64,000 bases of DNA, from positions 183,044 to 247,043 of the forward strand of contig JAJOJJ010000016.1 in assembly GCA_021208685.1 (NCBI GenBank), read 5' to 3'. This document shows, piece by piece, positions 18,328 through 28,100 of the stretch. Within the stretch, counting starts at the first letter, position 1. Each line of letters starts with the position of its first letter. The notes beneath the pieces are model-generated. The model had not been told where the DNA came from. It saw nothing but the letters and a program-made list of their open reading frames with translations, and made no database searches. The stretch is from Saccharospirillaceae bacterium (lineage in GTDB: Bacteria; Pseudomonadota; Gammaproteobacteria; Pseudomonadales; Oceanobacteraceae). Position numbers and translations under genes: made by a program.

Positions 18328-18377
18328 GTAGGGTGGGCATGGCCCACCAGAAGTGTGGTGGGCCATGCCCACCCTAC
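18328..18377. repeat. Perfect 21-bp inverted repeat between metK and ahcY
   Basis: Arms at 18328-18348 and 18357-18377 are exact reverse complements with an 8-nt loop (AGAAGTGT). Each arm contains a nested smaller palindrome, GTGGGC-ATG-GCCCAC, so the DNA could extrude as a branched structure. It is like the dispersed GGTGGGC-type intergenic repeats of many gammaproteobacteria. No T-run follows, so it is not a typical terminator. Confidence 0.9.
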
Positions 18378-18396
18378 GTTAAATGTTTACGTTAGC

Positions 18397-19608
18397 TCAG
18401 AGGCCAGCCGCTGCTTTCAGGGCGTCGATCTTATCGGTACGTTCCCAGGTGAAAGCGGTAAAGGTTTTGGTTTTTTCTTCGCCGTTTTCTTTATAGGTGT
18501 AGCGGGTTTCGAACGGCTCGCGGCCGAAGTGACCGTAAGCTGCGGTCAGCTGATACATAGGGTTCAGCAGTTCCAGCTGGTTCTGAATGGCGTATGGGCG
18601 CAGGTCGAAGACGGAGCGGATGATTTTCGCCAGCTCAATATCAGAGACTTTGCCGGTACCGAAAGTGTTGACCGAAATAGAGGTCGGCTCAGCCACGCCG
18701 ATGGCATAAGACACCTGGATCTCGCAACGGTCAGCCAGGCCTGCAGCAACCACGTTCTTGGCAACATAACGGCCCATGTACGCGGCGGAACGGTCAACCT
18801 TGGATGGGTCTTTACCGGAGAATGCACCACCACCGTGACGGGCCATACCACCATAGGTATCAACGATGATCTTGCGGCCGGTCAGACCACAGTCGCCCAC
18901 CGGCCCACCGATCACGAAGTTACCGGTCGGGTTGATGTGGTACAGGGTGCCTTCATGCAGCCACTCTTCCGGCAGTACGTGCCTGATGATGTTTTCCAGC
19001 ACCGCTTCGCGCAGATCAGCCAGAGAAATGCTCGGATCGTGCTGGGTAGACAGTACAACAGCATCCACCTTTGGTGAGCCGCTTTCCCAGTTAATGGTGA
19101 CCTGAGATTTGGCATCCGGACGCAGCCACGGCAGCGTGCCGTTGCGGCGCAATTCGGACTGACGCTGTACCAGCAGGTGAGCGTAATACACCGGTGCAGG
19201 CATCAGGCTTGGGGTTTCGTTGGTGGCATAACCGAACATCAGGCCCTGATCACCGGCGCCCTGATCTTCTGGCTTGGCGCGGTCAACGCCCTGGTTGATA
19301 TCCACAGACTGCTTACCAATACCATTCAGAACGGCACAGGTCTGGCCATCAAAACCAACGTCAGAGCTGTTGTAGCCAATGCTGGTAATGACTTCACGCA
19401 CGATGTCTTCGAGGTCAACGTAGCAGGAGGTGGTGACTTCACCGGCAACCACGGCCATACCGGTTTTTACCAGAGTCTCAACCGCAACGCGGGCGTATGG
19501 GTCGCGGGCAATAATCGCATCCAGTACGGCATCAGAAATCTGATCGGCAACTTTATCCGGGTGGCCTTCAGACACCGACTCGGAAGTGAAAATGGAATAT
19601 TCGCTCAT
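18397..19608 (-). CDS. metK: S-adenosylmethionine synthetase
   Basis: 403-residue MetK, which makes SAM from methionine and ATP. Diagnostic segments are the start [24 protein letters not shown] (metal- and ATP-binding), [16 protein letters not shown] (the hexapeptide-type signature), [21 protein letters not shown] and [19 protein letters not shown]. Full length. ATG at 19608 is preceded by AGAGGG. It lies 21 bases after sahR in the same direction, so both are probably read from the SahR-operator promoter. Confidence 0.98.
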   Translation of the reverse strand: MSEYSIFTSESVSEGHPDKVADQISDAVLDAIIARDPYARVAVETLVKTGMAVVAGEVTTSCYVDLEDIVREVITSIGYNSSDVGFDGQTCAVLNGIGKQSVDINQGVDRAKPEDQGAGDQGLMFGYATNETPSLMPAPVYYAHLLVQRQSELRRNGTLPWLRPDAKSQVTINWESGSPKVDAVVLSTQHDPSISLADLREAVLENIIRHVLPEEWLHEGTLYHINPTGNFVIGGPVGDCGLTGRKIIVDTYGGMARHGGGAFSGKDPSKVDRSAAYMGRYVAKNVVAAGLADRCEIQVSYAIGVAEPTSISVNTFGTGKVSDIELAKIIRSVFDLRPYAIQNQLELLNPMYQLTAAYGHFGREPFETRYTYKENGEEKTKTFTAFTWERTDKIDALKAAAGL

Positions 19609-19629
19609 GCTAAGCCCTCTTGATAATGG

Positions 19630-20655
19630 TTAGCGCGCAGGTTTCCGGTCGTTGACGGCTGCGCGGTAAAACAAACGAAACTGGATCTGAAACCCGTTCC
19701 TCAAACCTAAAAACTGACTCTGGCCTTCGCTCAGACCAGCCTCCTGCGCCCAGGCGGACAGATCCGCCGGCTCGAATCCCAGCCACAAATCGCCGCAGGA
19801 TTCTCTGGCCCAGACCTGGTCATGACGACACAGATCGGTGACCAGCAATGTACCGCCATCGCGCAACAGCTGCGCGACATCGGTGAAAATGGTTTTGGGT
19901 GCCGGTACGTGGTGCAACACCATGTTGGCAACGGCAAAATCAAACTGGCCGTCTTGTTCTGCCCGCAATGTACCGGTGTCTCCCAATACACAACGAACAT
20001 TGTGAAGCGCTTCACGGTGAACCGTCTGCTGCGCTTTGCTGAGCATATCCGGCGAAATATCCAACGCCGTCACCGCACTGAAATGGCGTGCCAGCTGGGG
20101 TAAAAACGCGCCCTCGCCGGGACCAATTTCCAGAGCGTAGCCAGTGTTGGCGGCTTTTCCTGCCTGTCCGGTCAGGGAGGCAAGAATGGTCGCCAGTGCG
20201 TCACCATACTGATCCCATGAGGCGATCAGATCCTGCTGCTCTTTAAACTCACCGGCATGACGGGCAAAGAATTCCGCACAGGCCTCGGCGCGCTCGCTCA
20301 GTACACGTTCAACCGCGTGGCTGTTCAGCTCGGGGGTTGCCGCATCAATGGCGGTGAACAGCGACTTCAGCCAGCGGCTCCAGTGATCATCAGCCGTCAG
20401 CAGCGGGCGGCGATAAAAAATACTGTTGCCTTCGCGCTGACTGCTGACCAGTCCGGCCTGGGCCAGCACTTTCAGGTGGTGGCTCATGGCCGACTGCTTA
20501 ATGGCAAAGACCTGACACAGCTCCAGCACGCCAAATGCACCCTGACCCAGCAGTTGCAGAATCATCATGCGCAAGGGGTCACCGGCCGCTTTGGCAGCCT
20601 GTGCCAGTGGCTGCAAGCTCATGTCTGCTTTTGCAGGGTGTGTGACGTTGTTCAT
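19630..20655 (-). CDS. sahR: ArsR-family regulator fused to a SAM-dependent methyltransferase-like domain (SahR type)
   Basis: 341 residues in two parts. Residues ~10-100 form an ArsR winged helix (AGDPLRMMILQLLGQGAFGVLELCQVFAIKQSAMSHHLKVL). From ~150 a class I methyltransferase fold follows, with the SAM-binding ALEIGPGEGAFLPQL, DISPDMLSKA and FDFAVANMVLHHVPAP. This architecture directly upstream of metK-ahcY-metF is that of SahR, described in Proteobacteria as a repressor of methionine-cycle genes responding to S-adenosylhomocysteine; its role here is inferred from architecture and neighbours. Start: ATG at 20655 has no Shine-Dalgarno and lies at the predicted transcription start, so the mRNA may be leaderless; a second ATG at 20622 also lacks one. 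Confidence 0.85.
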   Translation of the reverse strand: MNNVTHPAKADMSLQPLAQAAKAAGDPLRMMILQLLGQGAFGVLELCQVFAIKQSAMSHHLKVLAQAGLVSSQREGNSIFYRRPLLTADDHWSRWLKSLFTAIDAATPELNSHAVERVLSERAEACAEFFARHAGEFKEQQDLIASWDQYGDALATILASLTGQAGKAANTGYALEIGPGEGAFLPQLARHFSAVTALDISPDMLSKAQQTVHREALHNVRCVLGDTGTLRAEQDGQFDFAVANMVLHHVPAPKTIFTDVAQLLRDGGTLLVTDLCRHDQVWARESCGDLWLGFEPADLSAWAQEAGLSEGQSQFLGLRNGFQIQFRLFYRAAVNDRKPAR

Positions 20656-20662
20656 GGAGGGC

Positions 20663-20691
20663 AGTGTAGACGGACAGAAAATCTATATCAA
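20663..20691 (-). promoter_or_regulatory. sigma70-like promoter of sahR-metK-ahcY-metF
   Basis: On the minus strand: -35 TTGATA (20686-20691), 17-bp spacer, -10 TACACT (20663-20668). The -35 lies in the left half of the operator palindrome, so repressor binding would block it. The expected start point is about 20656, at the sahR ATG. Confidence 0.6.
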
Positions 20692-20710
20692 TTTTTTTTG
20701 ATATAGATTT
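20679..20710. promoter_or_regulatory. Palindromic operator, probably for SahR
   Basis: AAATCTATATCAA-(6 T)-TTGATATAGATTT: 13-bp perfect arms. The ATATCAA...TTGATAT core is the kind of operator used by ArsR-type regulators. It lies between sahR and a divergent small ORF and overlaps the sahR -35. Confidence 0.8.
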
Positions 20711-20850
20711 CAGCATCCGTGGCTGGTGCAGGGGTGTTTTGATAGCCAAAATAAATGGAATGTAAATAAAAATACGATTTCTGCTATTGGCTGAGTGGGC
20801 TTAGTCTGGGGCCATTCGATCAGACCGAAGAACCAACAGGAGTAGCAGTA

Positions 20851-20997
20851 ATGAAACAGGTAAAAAACATGGTCAGTAAGGCTTTGGGCAGTCATCAGAC
20901 AAGGCAGACAGCAACACCGTCTGCACCGCAGGTCTGTAACTATGCCAATAACTACTACGGTGATCAGGTGTGTGTGCGCTGTTCACCACAGAAATGA
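20851..20997 (+). CDS. Orphan 48-residue small protein with three cysteines
   Basis: Small ORF with a good Shine-Dalgarno: AGGAG at 20838-20842, 8 bases before the ATG. The N-terminal ~24 residues are basic and helical-looking (MKQVKNMVSKALGSHQ), then an Ala/Pro/Thr linker, then a Cys-containing tail CNYANNYYGDQVCVRC followed by SPQK. I recognise no family. The tail slightly recalls the YGNG-x-C box of class IIa bacteriocins, but the match is short and the host group is wrong for that class. A leader-plus-core reading is possible; no modification or export gene is adjacent. It is followed by a short GC hairpin (around 20998-21012) and has its own upstream region of ~140 bases. Coding is supported by the ribosome site only. 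Confidence 0.5.
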   Translation: MKQVKNMVSKALGSHQTRQTATPSAPQVCNYANNYYGDQVCVRCSPQK

Positions 20998-21012
20998 CGG
21001 GGGGTTGCCCCG
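20998..21012. repeat. Short GC hairpin after the small ORF
   Basis: CGGGG...CCCCG with a short loop immediately after the TGA. No T-run follows, so at best a weak terminator or stability element. Confidence 0.35.
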
Positions 21013-21150
21013 CTGTCAGTAAAACAGGGGCTGGCTTATACCCATCAGGACATTGCCGGAGCTGTGCATAAGTCCACCGGCACGGGCCGTACTCAAGACC
21101 ATTGATCATGGTCTGCTGTAACGGCCAGATACAATCCCCACCGATCCGCT

Positions 21151-22998
21151 TCAGACGCGGAAGCGTGACAGGTTCGAGCTGATGTCATGACTGAGGGCAT
21201 GCAGTTGGTGCGATTGCTGAGTGGCCTGATCGACGTTGGCCGCCAGATCATCCGACGCCGCCTGAATGGCCGTGGCAATACGGCTGATTTCTTCGGTGGC
21301 GGCATGTTGCTCGCGTGATGCGTTGGCAATGCTCTGCGAACGGTTGGAAATATCATGCAGTGCCTCGGATATGGCCGCCAGACTGTCCGTTACCTGCACG
21401 GCACTCATGGCTGTTTCCGTCGTCAGCTGTTTGCTGGTTTCCATAATCCCCACCGCTTTCTGGCTGTGGTGTTTCAGGCTGTCGATCATTTCCTGAATTT
21501 CGCCGGTGGCGGTGTGCGTGCGTTGTGACAGGGTGCGGACTTCGTCAGCCACCACGGCGAAGCCCCGGCCTTGCTCACCGGCGCGGGCTGCTTCAATGGC
21601 TGCGTTCAGCGCCAGCAGGTTGGTCTGTTCGGCAATCCCCTGAATGGTGGCAAGAATGCCGGTGATCTGCTGCGCCTGGCTGTCGAGCTGGTTAATAATC
21701 TCGGTGGCGCTGTCCATCTGCAGGGATAAACCATCCATGCGGCGTTTGTTTTCCTGAGCATTCTGAATGCCTTTGTTGCCCTCGCTGGTCGCGCTCTGTG
21801 CGGCATTGGCGGTATCAGAAGCATTGGTGGCGACTTCCGACGATGTAGAAGACAGTTCGTTCACCGCCACAGCCACCTGACTGATTTCATTCTGTTGCAG
21901 CTGTACCGCCTGATTGTTGTTCCCGGCGTTTTCCCGCGCCGATCTGGCAATCTTATCCAGCTCGCCGGATGACGCACGGCTTTGCGATACGAGTTCATGA
22001 ATGGATGACACAAAGACATTAAACGAGTGGCTCAGCGTGCCAATTTCATCGTGGCGATCCACCCGCAACCGGCGGGTTAAATCGGCTTCTCCCTGAGCGA
22101 TATCGGACATGGCGTTGTTAAGCACCACCAGAGGACGCAGCAGATAGGAGATGATCATCCCGGCCATCAGGGTGACCACCACAATCGTAATAATGCCGAT
22201 CAGCATGCTCGACCAGCGCAGCGTCGCCAAGCTGGCAAAGGCTTCAGCCTGATCAACCACCAGCAACAGTCGCCAGTCGGTGCCATCAACGGAATACAGG
22301 CCGACCAGACTGCTGCGATCATTGAAGCGGGTTTGCTGAATACTGTTCAGCTGCAGTTGCGTGTTGCCATTCAGCAGGGTAGTAACGTTTTTACCCAGTA
22401 ATGTCTGCTCCGGATGGACCATAAAATCGCCTTTGCTGTCGAGCAGAGCGGCGTAGCCACTTTCCCCCAGCTCAATACCCAGCACTTCTTTGACGATGGC
22501 TGCGAGCGAAATATCGCCACCGATGACGCCGCCGCTTAAGGGTTCCGCAAAGGTAACGATCAGCTCGTTAGTGGAGGCATCGACATAAGGTGCCGTCAGT
22601 ACCTGGCGCCGTTCGGCCATGGCCTGCTGATACCAGGGGCGTTTGCGCGGATCGTAGTCTGCCGGTAATTCATCATCCGGGCGCATAATCATGTCACCCG
22701 TATCGGTGCCCAGATACAGATACATGTAATTGCCGGATTCCAGCCCCTGTTCAATCACCGGAATGGCTTCATTCTCCAGCAGTGCTTTGGCGGTACCGCT
22801 TAAAACCTGGCCTTTGTTGCTGATCCAGCTGCTGACGTAGCGGCTGGCGCGCTCCCCGGTTACCTGAATGCGTTCCCCGATGGCTTGCTCAAGGCTGCTG
22901 CGGGCCTGCTCGTAAGTAAACACACCACTGAGGGCGAGAAGCACAAGGATCGTGCTGCCAACGGCGAGCATCATCTGTTTACGGATACTGTTACGCAT
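21151..22998 (-). CDS. Methyl-accepting chemotaxis protein with dCache sensor (amino-acid type)
   Basis: 615-residue chemoreceptor: an N-terminal membrane helix (~10-30), a periplasmic double-Cache domain (~35-275), a second membrane helix (~280-305), HAMP (~305-360) and the cytoplasmic signalling domain with the hairpin tip [34 protein letters not shown]. In the sensor, [11 protein letters not shown] followed by [15 protein letters not shown] matches the pattern of amino-acid-binding dCache_1 receptors (Arg, Trp, Tyr and a later Asp). The ligand is therefore likely an amino acid or related amine, though this is a family-level inference. No C-terminal CheR-tethering pentapeptide is present. 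It is divergent from topB and not in an operon. Confidence 0.92.
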   Translation of the reverse strand: MRNSIRKQMMLAVGSTILVLLALSGVFTYEQARSSLEQAIGERIQVTGERASRYVSSWISNKGQVLSGTAKALLENEAIPVIEQGLESGNYMYLYLGTDTGDMIMRPDDELPADYDPRKRPWYQQAMAERRQVLTAPYVDASTNELIVTFAEPLSGGVIGGDISLAAIVKEVLGIELGESGYAALLDSKGDFMVHPEQTLLGKNVTTLLNGNTQLQLNSIQQTRFNDRSSLVGLYSVDGTDWRLLLVVDQAEAFASLATLRWSSMLIGIITIVVVTLMAGMIISYLLRPLVVLNNAMSDIAQGEADLTRRLRVDRHDEIGTLSHSFNVFVSSIHELVSQSRASSGELDKIARSARENAGNNNQAVQLQQNEISQVAVAVNELSSTSSEVATNASDTANAAQSATSEGNKGIQNAQENKRRMDGLSLQMDSATEIINQLDSQAQQITGILATIQGIAEQTNLLALNAAIEAARAGEQGRGFAVVADEVRTLSQRTHTATGEIQEMIDSLKHHSQKAVGIMETSKQLTTETAMSAVQVTDSLAAISEALHDISNRSQSIANASREQHAATEEISRIATAIQAASDDLAANVDQATQQSHQLHALSHDISSNLSRFRV

Positions 22999-23147
22999 AG
23001 GATCATTCCTGAAAACGGGCTGCTTTCAGCATAGATCAAATATTGTACTGAGAGTCTTGTTAAAAGAATCCGCAAACCCGCCTGGCGCTGGCACGTCAGC
23101 AGGGGCTCGGTTATGATGGATGCTGTATAAAAACACAGTTGTTTGTT

Positions 23148-25169
23148 ATGCGCCTGATTATCGCCGAAAAACCCAGCCTGGGCCGGGCCATTGCCGCCGT
23201 GCTGCCCAAACCGCACAGTAATGGTGAGGGCTATATCCGTGCTGCCAATGGTGATGTGGTGAGCTGGTGTATCGGTCATCTGCTGGAGCAGGCCGAACCG
23301 GATGCCTACGATCCGGCGTTTAAGCAATGGCGGGCGGAACATCTGCCCATTATTCCGCCGCAATGGCGGCTTCAGCCGAAATCCCAAACCCGTAAACAAT
23401 TAACGGTGCTGCGTCAGCTGGTAAAAGATGCCGACAGCCTGGTACACGCCGGTGACCCTGACCGCGAAGGCCAGTTGCTGGTGGATGAAGTGATTGAATT
23501 CCTGAACGTGCCGGTGGCCAAGCGACAGGCCATGCAGCGTTTATTAATCAGTGACCTGAACCCGCCAGCAGTAAACCGGGCATTGCAACAATTGCGTCCC
23601 AATCAGGAATTTATTCCACTGTCGGTTTCCGCACTGGCCCGCGCCCGGGCCGACTGGTTATACGGCATTAACCTGACCCGTGCTTACACCATTAAAGGCC
23701 GTCAGGGTGGCGTGAACAGCGTGCTGTCGGTGGGTCGTGTACAGACGCCGGTGCTCGGGCTGGTGGTTCGCCGCGATGAAGAGATTGAGCACTTCATCAG
23801 CAAACCGTTTTACGAGGTGCAGGCCGCGATTCATTTAACCCAGGAGGCTCCTCTGAGTTTTTATGCCACCTGGCAACCCAGTGACGCCTGCGCTGCCCAT
23901 CAGGATGAAGACGGCCGGGTGCTGAATCCGAAGCTGGCCGCCAATGTGGCTGCCCGCATCCGTCAGCAACCGGCACGGGTTGAACAGGTTGAACGCAAAG
24001 AAAAAAAGCAGGCCCCGCCGCTGCCGTTTAATTTATCGGCGTTGCAGATTGATGCCGCCAAAGCGCTGGGCATGAGTGCGCAGCAGGTATTGGATGGTGC
24101 TCAGAGTCTGTACGAAAAACATCAGCTGATTACCTATCCGCGTTCTGATTGCCGTTATTTACCACAAGAGCATTTTGCCCAGCGTCAGCAGGTTTTAACG
24201 GCGGTGAGTGCACACAGCGAAGCCCTGGCTTCAGCCTGCGCTCAGGCCGACAGTACCATCCGCAGTCAGGCCTGGAACGATGCCAGAGTGGGGGCTCATC
24301 ATGCGATTATCCCCACCGCCAAAGCATTACCTGCGGGCCGGTTGAACAGCACAGAGCAACAACTTTACGCATTGATTGCCCGTCAGTATTTACTGCAGTT
24401 TTTTCCGCATTATGAATACGCCGATACCCGAATAAGCCTGACGATTTCGGCGGGAACATTCACCGCCAGCGAACGGGAAACCCTGAAGCCGGGCTGGAAA
24501 GTATTACTCCCGCAGCGGGACAGCCAGACGATCGGTAAGGCGCCATTGCCACCGTTAAAAACCGGGCAAATGCTGTGGAGTGGAGAACCGTTACTGCAGG
24601 AAAAAAACACCCAGCCACCGGCACATTTTACCGATGCCACTTTGCTGGCCGCGATGACCGGAATCGGTCGTTTTGTGCAGGACAAAGACCTGAAAAGTAT
24701 TCTGAAAGAAACCGATGGTCTGGGCACTGAGGCGACCCGTGCCGGTATTATTGAATTGCTGTTTAAACGCCGTTTTTTGCAGCGGGAAGGAAAAAGTATC
24801 CGCGCCACTGCATTGGGAAAGGCGTTGATTCATGCTCTGCCGGAAACGACAACCCGGCCGGATATGACAGCTCAATGGGAGAAGCAATTACAGGATATTG
24901 CGCATAAATCCCTGAGTTATTCTGCCTTTATGCAACCCCTGACCGGGCAGTTGCAGCACCTGATTCAGTCAGCGCTGAGTGCTGACAGCGCGCAGTTCTC
25001 CGGGCTTGCTGCCCGTCAGGGTGACAGCAGCCGTGGTGGCAAGCGGAAATATTCCGCCGGGAAGTCTTCCGGCCGGAAAAAGACGGTCAGCAATGGCCGG
25101 GCAGGAACAGGCAGCGCCGGACGCCGCCGAAAAGCCGCCGCTGTGACGGCGGCCCGGGACTCTTATTAA
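23148..25169 (+). CDS. topB: DNA topoisomerase III
   Basis: 673-residue type IA topoisomerase. The Toprim domain starts at once (LIIAEKPSLGRAI with the catalytic Glu) and holds VHAGDPDREGQLLVDE (metal-binding DxD-type motif). The catalytic Tyr is in LITYPRSDCRYLP. LLAAMTGIGRFVQD...GLGTEATRAGIIE is the conserved late motif. The last ~55 residues are a basic, Gly/Ser/Lys-rich tail. It relaxes and decatenates single-stranded DNA junctions during replication and recombination. The ATG at 23148 gives the canonical start; there is no clear Shine-Dalgarno, and a TATAAA box at about 23126-23131 would leave only a very short leader. It converges on the hybrid kinase gene with a 7-base gap. Confidence 0.95.
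   Translation: MRLIIAEKPSLGRAIAAVLPKPHSNGEGYIRAANGDVVSWCIGHLLEQAEPDAYDPAFKQWRAEHLPIIPPQWRLQPKSQTRKQLTVLRQLVKDADSLVHAGDPDREGQLLVDEVIEFLNVPVAKRQAMQRLLISDLNPPAVNRALQQLRPNQEFIPLSVSALARARADWLYGINLTRAYTIKGRQGGVNSVLSVGRVQTPVLGLVVRRDEEIEHFISKPFYEVQAAIHLTQEAPLSFYATWQPSDACAAHQDEDGRVLNPKLAANVAARIRQQPARVEQVERKEKKQAPPLPFNLSALQIDAAKALGMSAQQVLDGAQSLYEKHQLITYPRSDCRYLPQEHFAQRQQVLTAVSAHSEALASACAQADSTIRSQAWNDARVGAHHAIIPTAKALPAGRLNSTEQQLYALIARQYLLQFFPHYEYADTRISLTISAGTFTASERETLKPGWKVLLPQRDSQTIGKAPLPPLKTGQMLWSGEPLLQEKNTQPPAHFTDATLLAAMTGIGRFVQDKDLKSILKETDGLGTEATRAGIIELLFKRRFLQREGKSIRATALGKALIHALPETTTRPDMTAQWEKQLQDIAHKSLSYSAFMQPLTGQLQHLIQSALSADSAQFSGLAARQGDSSRGGKRKYSAGKSSGRKKTVSNGRAGTGSAGRRRKAAAVTAARDSY
25130..25153 (-). 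terminator. Candidate terminator of the hybrid kinase gene, inside topB
   Basis: On the minus strand: GCCGCCG-TCACAG-CGGCGGC then TTTTC. The 7-bp GC stem lies within the last codons of the convergent topB gene, about 25 bases past the kinase stop. The T-run is short. Confidence 0.5.
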
Positions 25170-25176
25170 ACAGGCC

Positions 25177-28100
25177 TTAATGTTGTTGCTGGTTTTGCTG
25201 AAGACACGCCATCAGCGCGTTATAACACAGTGGCAGGAACGGACTGAGGTCCTGCAGTCTGCGGTTGTCCTGCTCGCGGGCTGCCTGTTCCAGTAAGGCG
25301 CTGAGTGCCATTAACTGCATACCGCCAATATTTCCGGCGACACCTTTCAGTGAATGCGCCTGCGCCTGAATAGCGCTGATATCCTGTGCTGCCAGTGCAT
25401 CCTGTAACGCCTGCAGTGTTTCTCCGGACGTATTGATGAATAATTCCACCACCCGCATCAGGATACTTTCTTTATTCATTAAACGCTGCAATGCACCGGC
25501 TCTGTCCCACACCAACAGACTGGCCACTTCAGCGGGCATCGCGATGTCACGGGTATCGGTGGTGGGAGCATTGAGCCGCGTATTTCTTTCCGTATATTCC
25601 ACCGCATCGTCTCCACTATTATTTTCTGTCCCGGCGGACGGAATGCTGGTCAGCCAATGCTTCAGTGTTGTGGCAAAGCGTTCGGTATCAATCGGTTTGC
25701 TCAGGTAATCGTTCATACCCGCCTGCAGACATTTTTCCCGGTCACCATCCAGAGCGGCTGCCGTCATGGCAATGATGGTTATAGCGCAATATTGCTCACC
25801 GGCGGCACCGGCGCGGATTTTTTCGGTTGCAGAAAACCCATCCAGTACGGGCATCTGGCAATCCATCAGGATCAGATCAAAAGGATTGTCTGGCGTGCTT
25901 TGCTGCAATATGTCCAGCGCCTGCTGGCCGTTGTCAGCGGTCTGCACATTGACGTCAAGGCTTTCCAGTAAGCAGCAGGCGACTTCCTGATTTATAAGGC
26001 TGTCGTCGACAACCAATATGCGGTACAAGCGATTACGCGGCTGACCAATACTGAAACGGATATTCTCTGGCAGGCTTTTTTCTTCGGATACGTTCCAGCC
26101 CATTTGCTTCCGCCAGACCGCATCCAGATGGTGCGGAGACAGTGGCCGGGTCAGGCTTGTAACGCGTAAATCCTGCGGTAACGGCGGAATATCCGGGGTA
26201 TATCCCGGGGGCACCATCAGAATCATCCGGCCATGAAAAGTCCCCGCTTGCAATGTCTTCAACAGGGGGCCCTGTAACCAGGAAATATCGAGCAATAAAT
26301 ACTCTGCCGCCAGATTGTCTGTGATCATCTGTGCTGCTGCCGCTGCATTACTGACCGTGGTGTATCGGCTGCCACGTTTAACCACTATCTTTCCCAGCGC
26401 TTGCTGCAGTGCGTGATTGGGACAGGCAATCAGCCAGTGCTGAGCGGGGATAATCGTATCATCACCGGGTAATGGTTGTTGTTTGGTATCCGCCGGTTTA
26501 AGCAGGATATCGAAGGCAATCGTTGTACCGTCATGGTCGCTTTGTACCAGACGGATACTGCCATTCATCCGTTCACACAGTTGCTTACAGATGGATAAAC
26601 CCAATCCTGTGCCGGCATATTTTTGTGTCGCACTGTTGCGAGTCTGATGGAAGGCTTCAAATAAAGTATCCTGTTTGTCGCTGCTGATGCCGATGCCGGT
26701 ATCCGTAACAGAACAATAAAAGCGGATATTACCATCACCGTCTTCCTGGGTTCCGGCACTGAGTATAATGTCACCGGCCGGTGTGAATTTAACGGCATTG
26801 GATACCAGATTGGTGATAATTTGCCGCACTCTGACCGGATCACCCAGCAGGCATTCATGCCCGACATCAGCGCTATCCAGAACAAATTCAACACCGGATT
26901 CAAAGACCCGTACCGACATACTGGTTGCGATAGAACTGAGTAAATGACTGATATTGAATGCGGTGTATTCAAGCTGCAGTCTGTCGGAACCGATTCTGGA
27001 AAAGTCGAGGATGTCATTGATCTGGCTGGTCAGTGCCGAGGCGCTGCTTTCTGCAATGCGGATATAGTGCAGTTGCTTCTCGTCGTTACATTCGCGTTTC
27101 AACAGTGACAACATACCCATAATACCGTTAATGGGGGTGCGGATTTCATGGCTGACATTAGCAATAAACAGGCTTTTTGACTCGCTTGCCTGTTGCGCTT
27201 TCTGTGTGGCAATTTCCAGCGCCTGCGTACGTTCTTTTACCTGATGTTCAAGATTGGAATTGATCCGGGAAATTTCTTCATTCAGCCGGTGTTTCTCCGA
27301 AATATCGCGAATACTGATGGCACATCCGATAATTCTGGTGTCGATGGATATCGGATAGAGACTGGCAGAAATGTAGATTTTGCTGCCGTCCTGGGTGATG
27401 GCGCGTGTTTCGCACTGATCAATCACTTTTCCGGCTAATACGTCTTCGATGGCTTTGGGTGTAATCTGCTGATTGTTGCTGTCGAGTATGGTGGTAAACA
27501 GTGTTTTGCCGAGAACCATTTTCTCATGGTAACCAAACATCACGGTTGCCCCACGGTTCCAGCTGTCAATTTTTCCATCCGGATTGATGCCGATAATGGC
27601 ATCGGTGGAATGATTGATAATAGCGCGCGCGGTTGATCGCTCAGCAAGCAGCGCCATACGGTTATTTATCCGGCGCTGATAGACCCAGAGGGTTGTAACG
27701 CTGAAACTGATAAGAACCGCCAGAATGAGCAGTATTTTAACGCGTACACCGGCAATGTGGCGTTCGATGGTTTCTTTTTCGAATGCGGTATAAATATTAA
27801 TAAAATTATTGCTGCCATGATGATCAAGAAAGATTCTTCTGGAAAATGAGAGGAAGCCATTATTGCCGGTAAACCGTTCGCTGCTGAGCTGGCTCGCTGC
27901 CGGTGCGTTTGTCGTTGTGTCGTGGCCAATAAAATCGGAATTTTTGTCCGGATGTATCAGGTAATCACCGGAAGCATTTACGACAAAGAGCTTCATATCA
28001 TCCGGTAAATCACTTTGCAGATTCTGCAATAGCAGGGTGGCATCAAACGTAACGACAACAACAGCGAAGACGTTATTTTCAGAGTCAAAAACGGATTTTG

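Noticed and set aside
18312..18396. Possible SAH riboswitch upstream of ahcY
   Set aside because: The gap is mostly a perfect inverted repeat and does not show the multi-helix SAH aptamer; SahR control explains the operon better.
20939..20991. Class IIa bacteriocin reading of the small ORF
   Set aside because: Only a few residues match (YYG..VxC), the second Cys pattern differs, and no immunity or export gene is adjacent.
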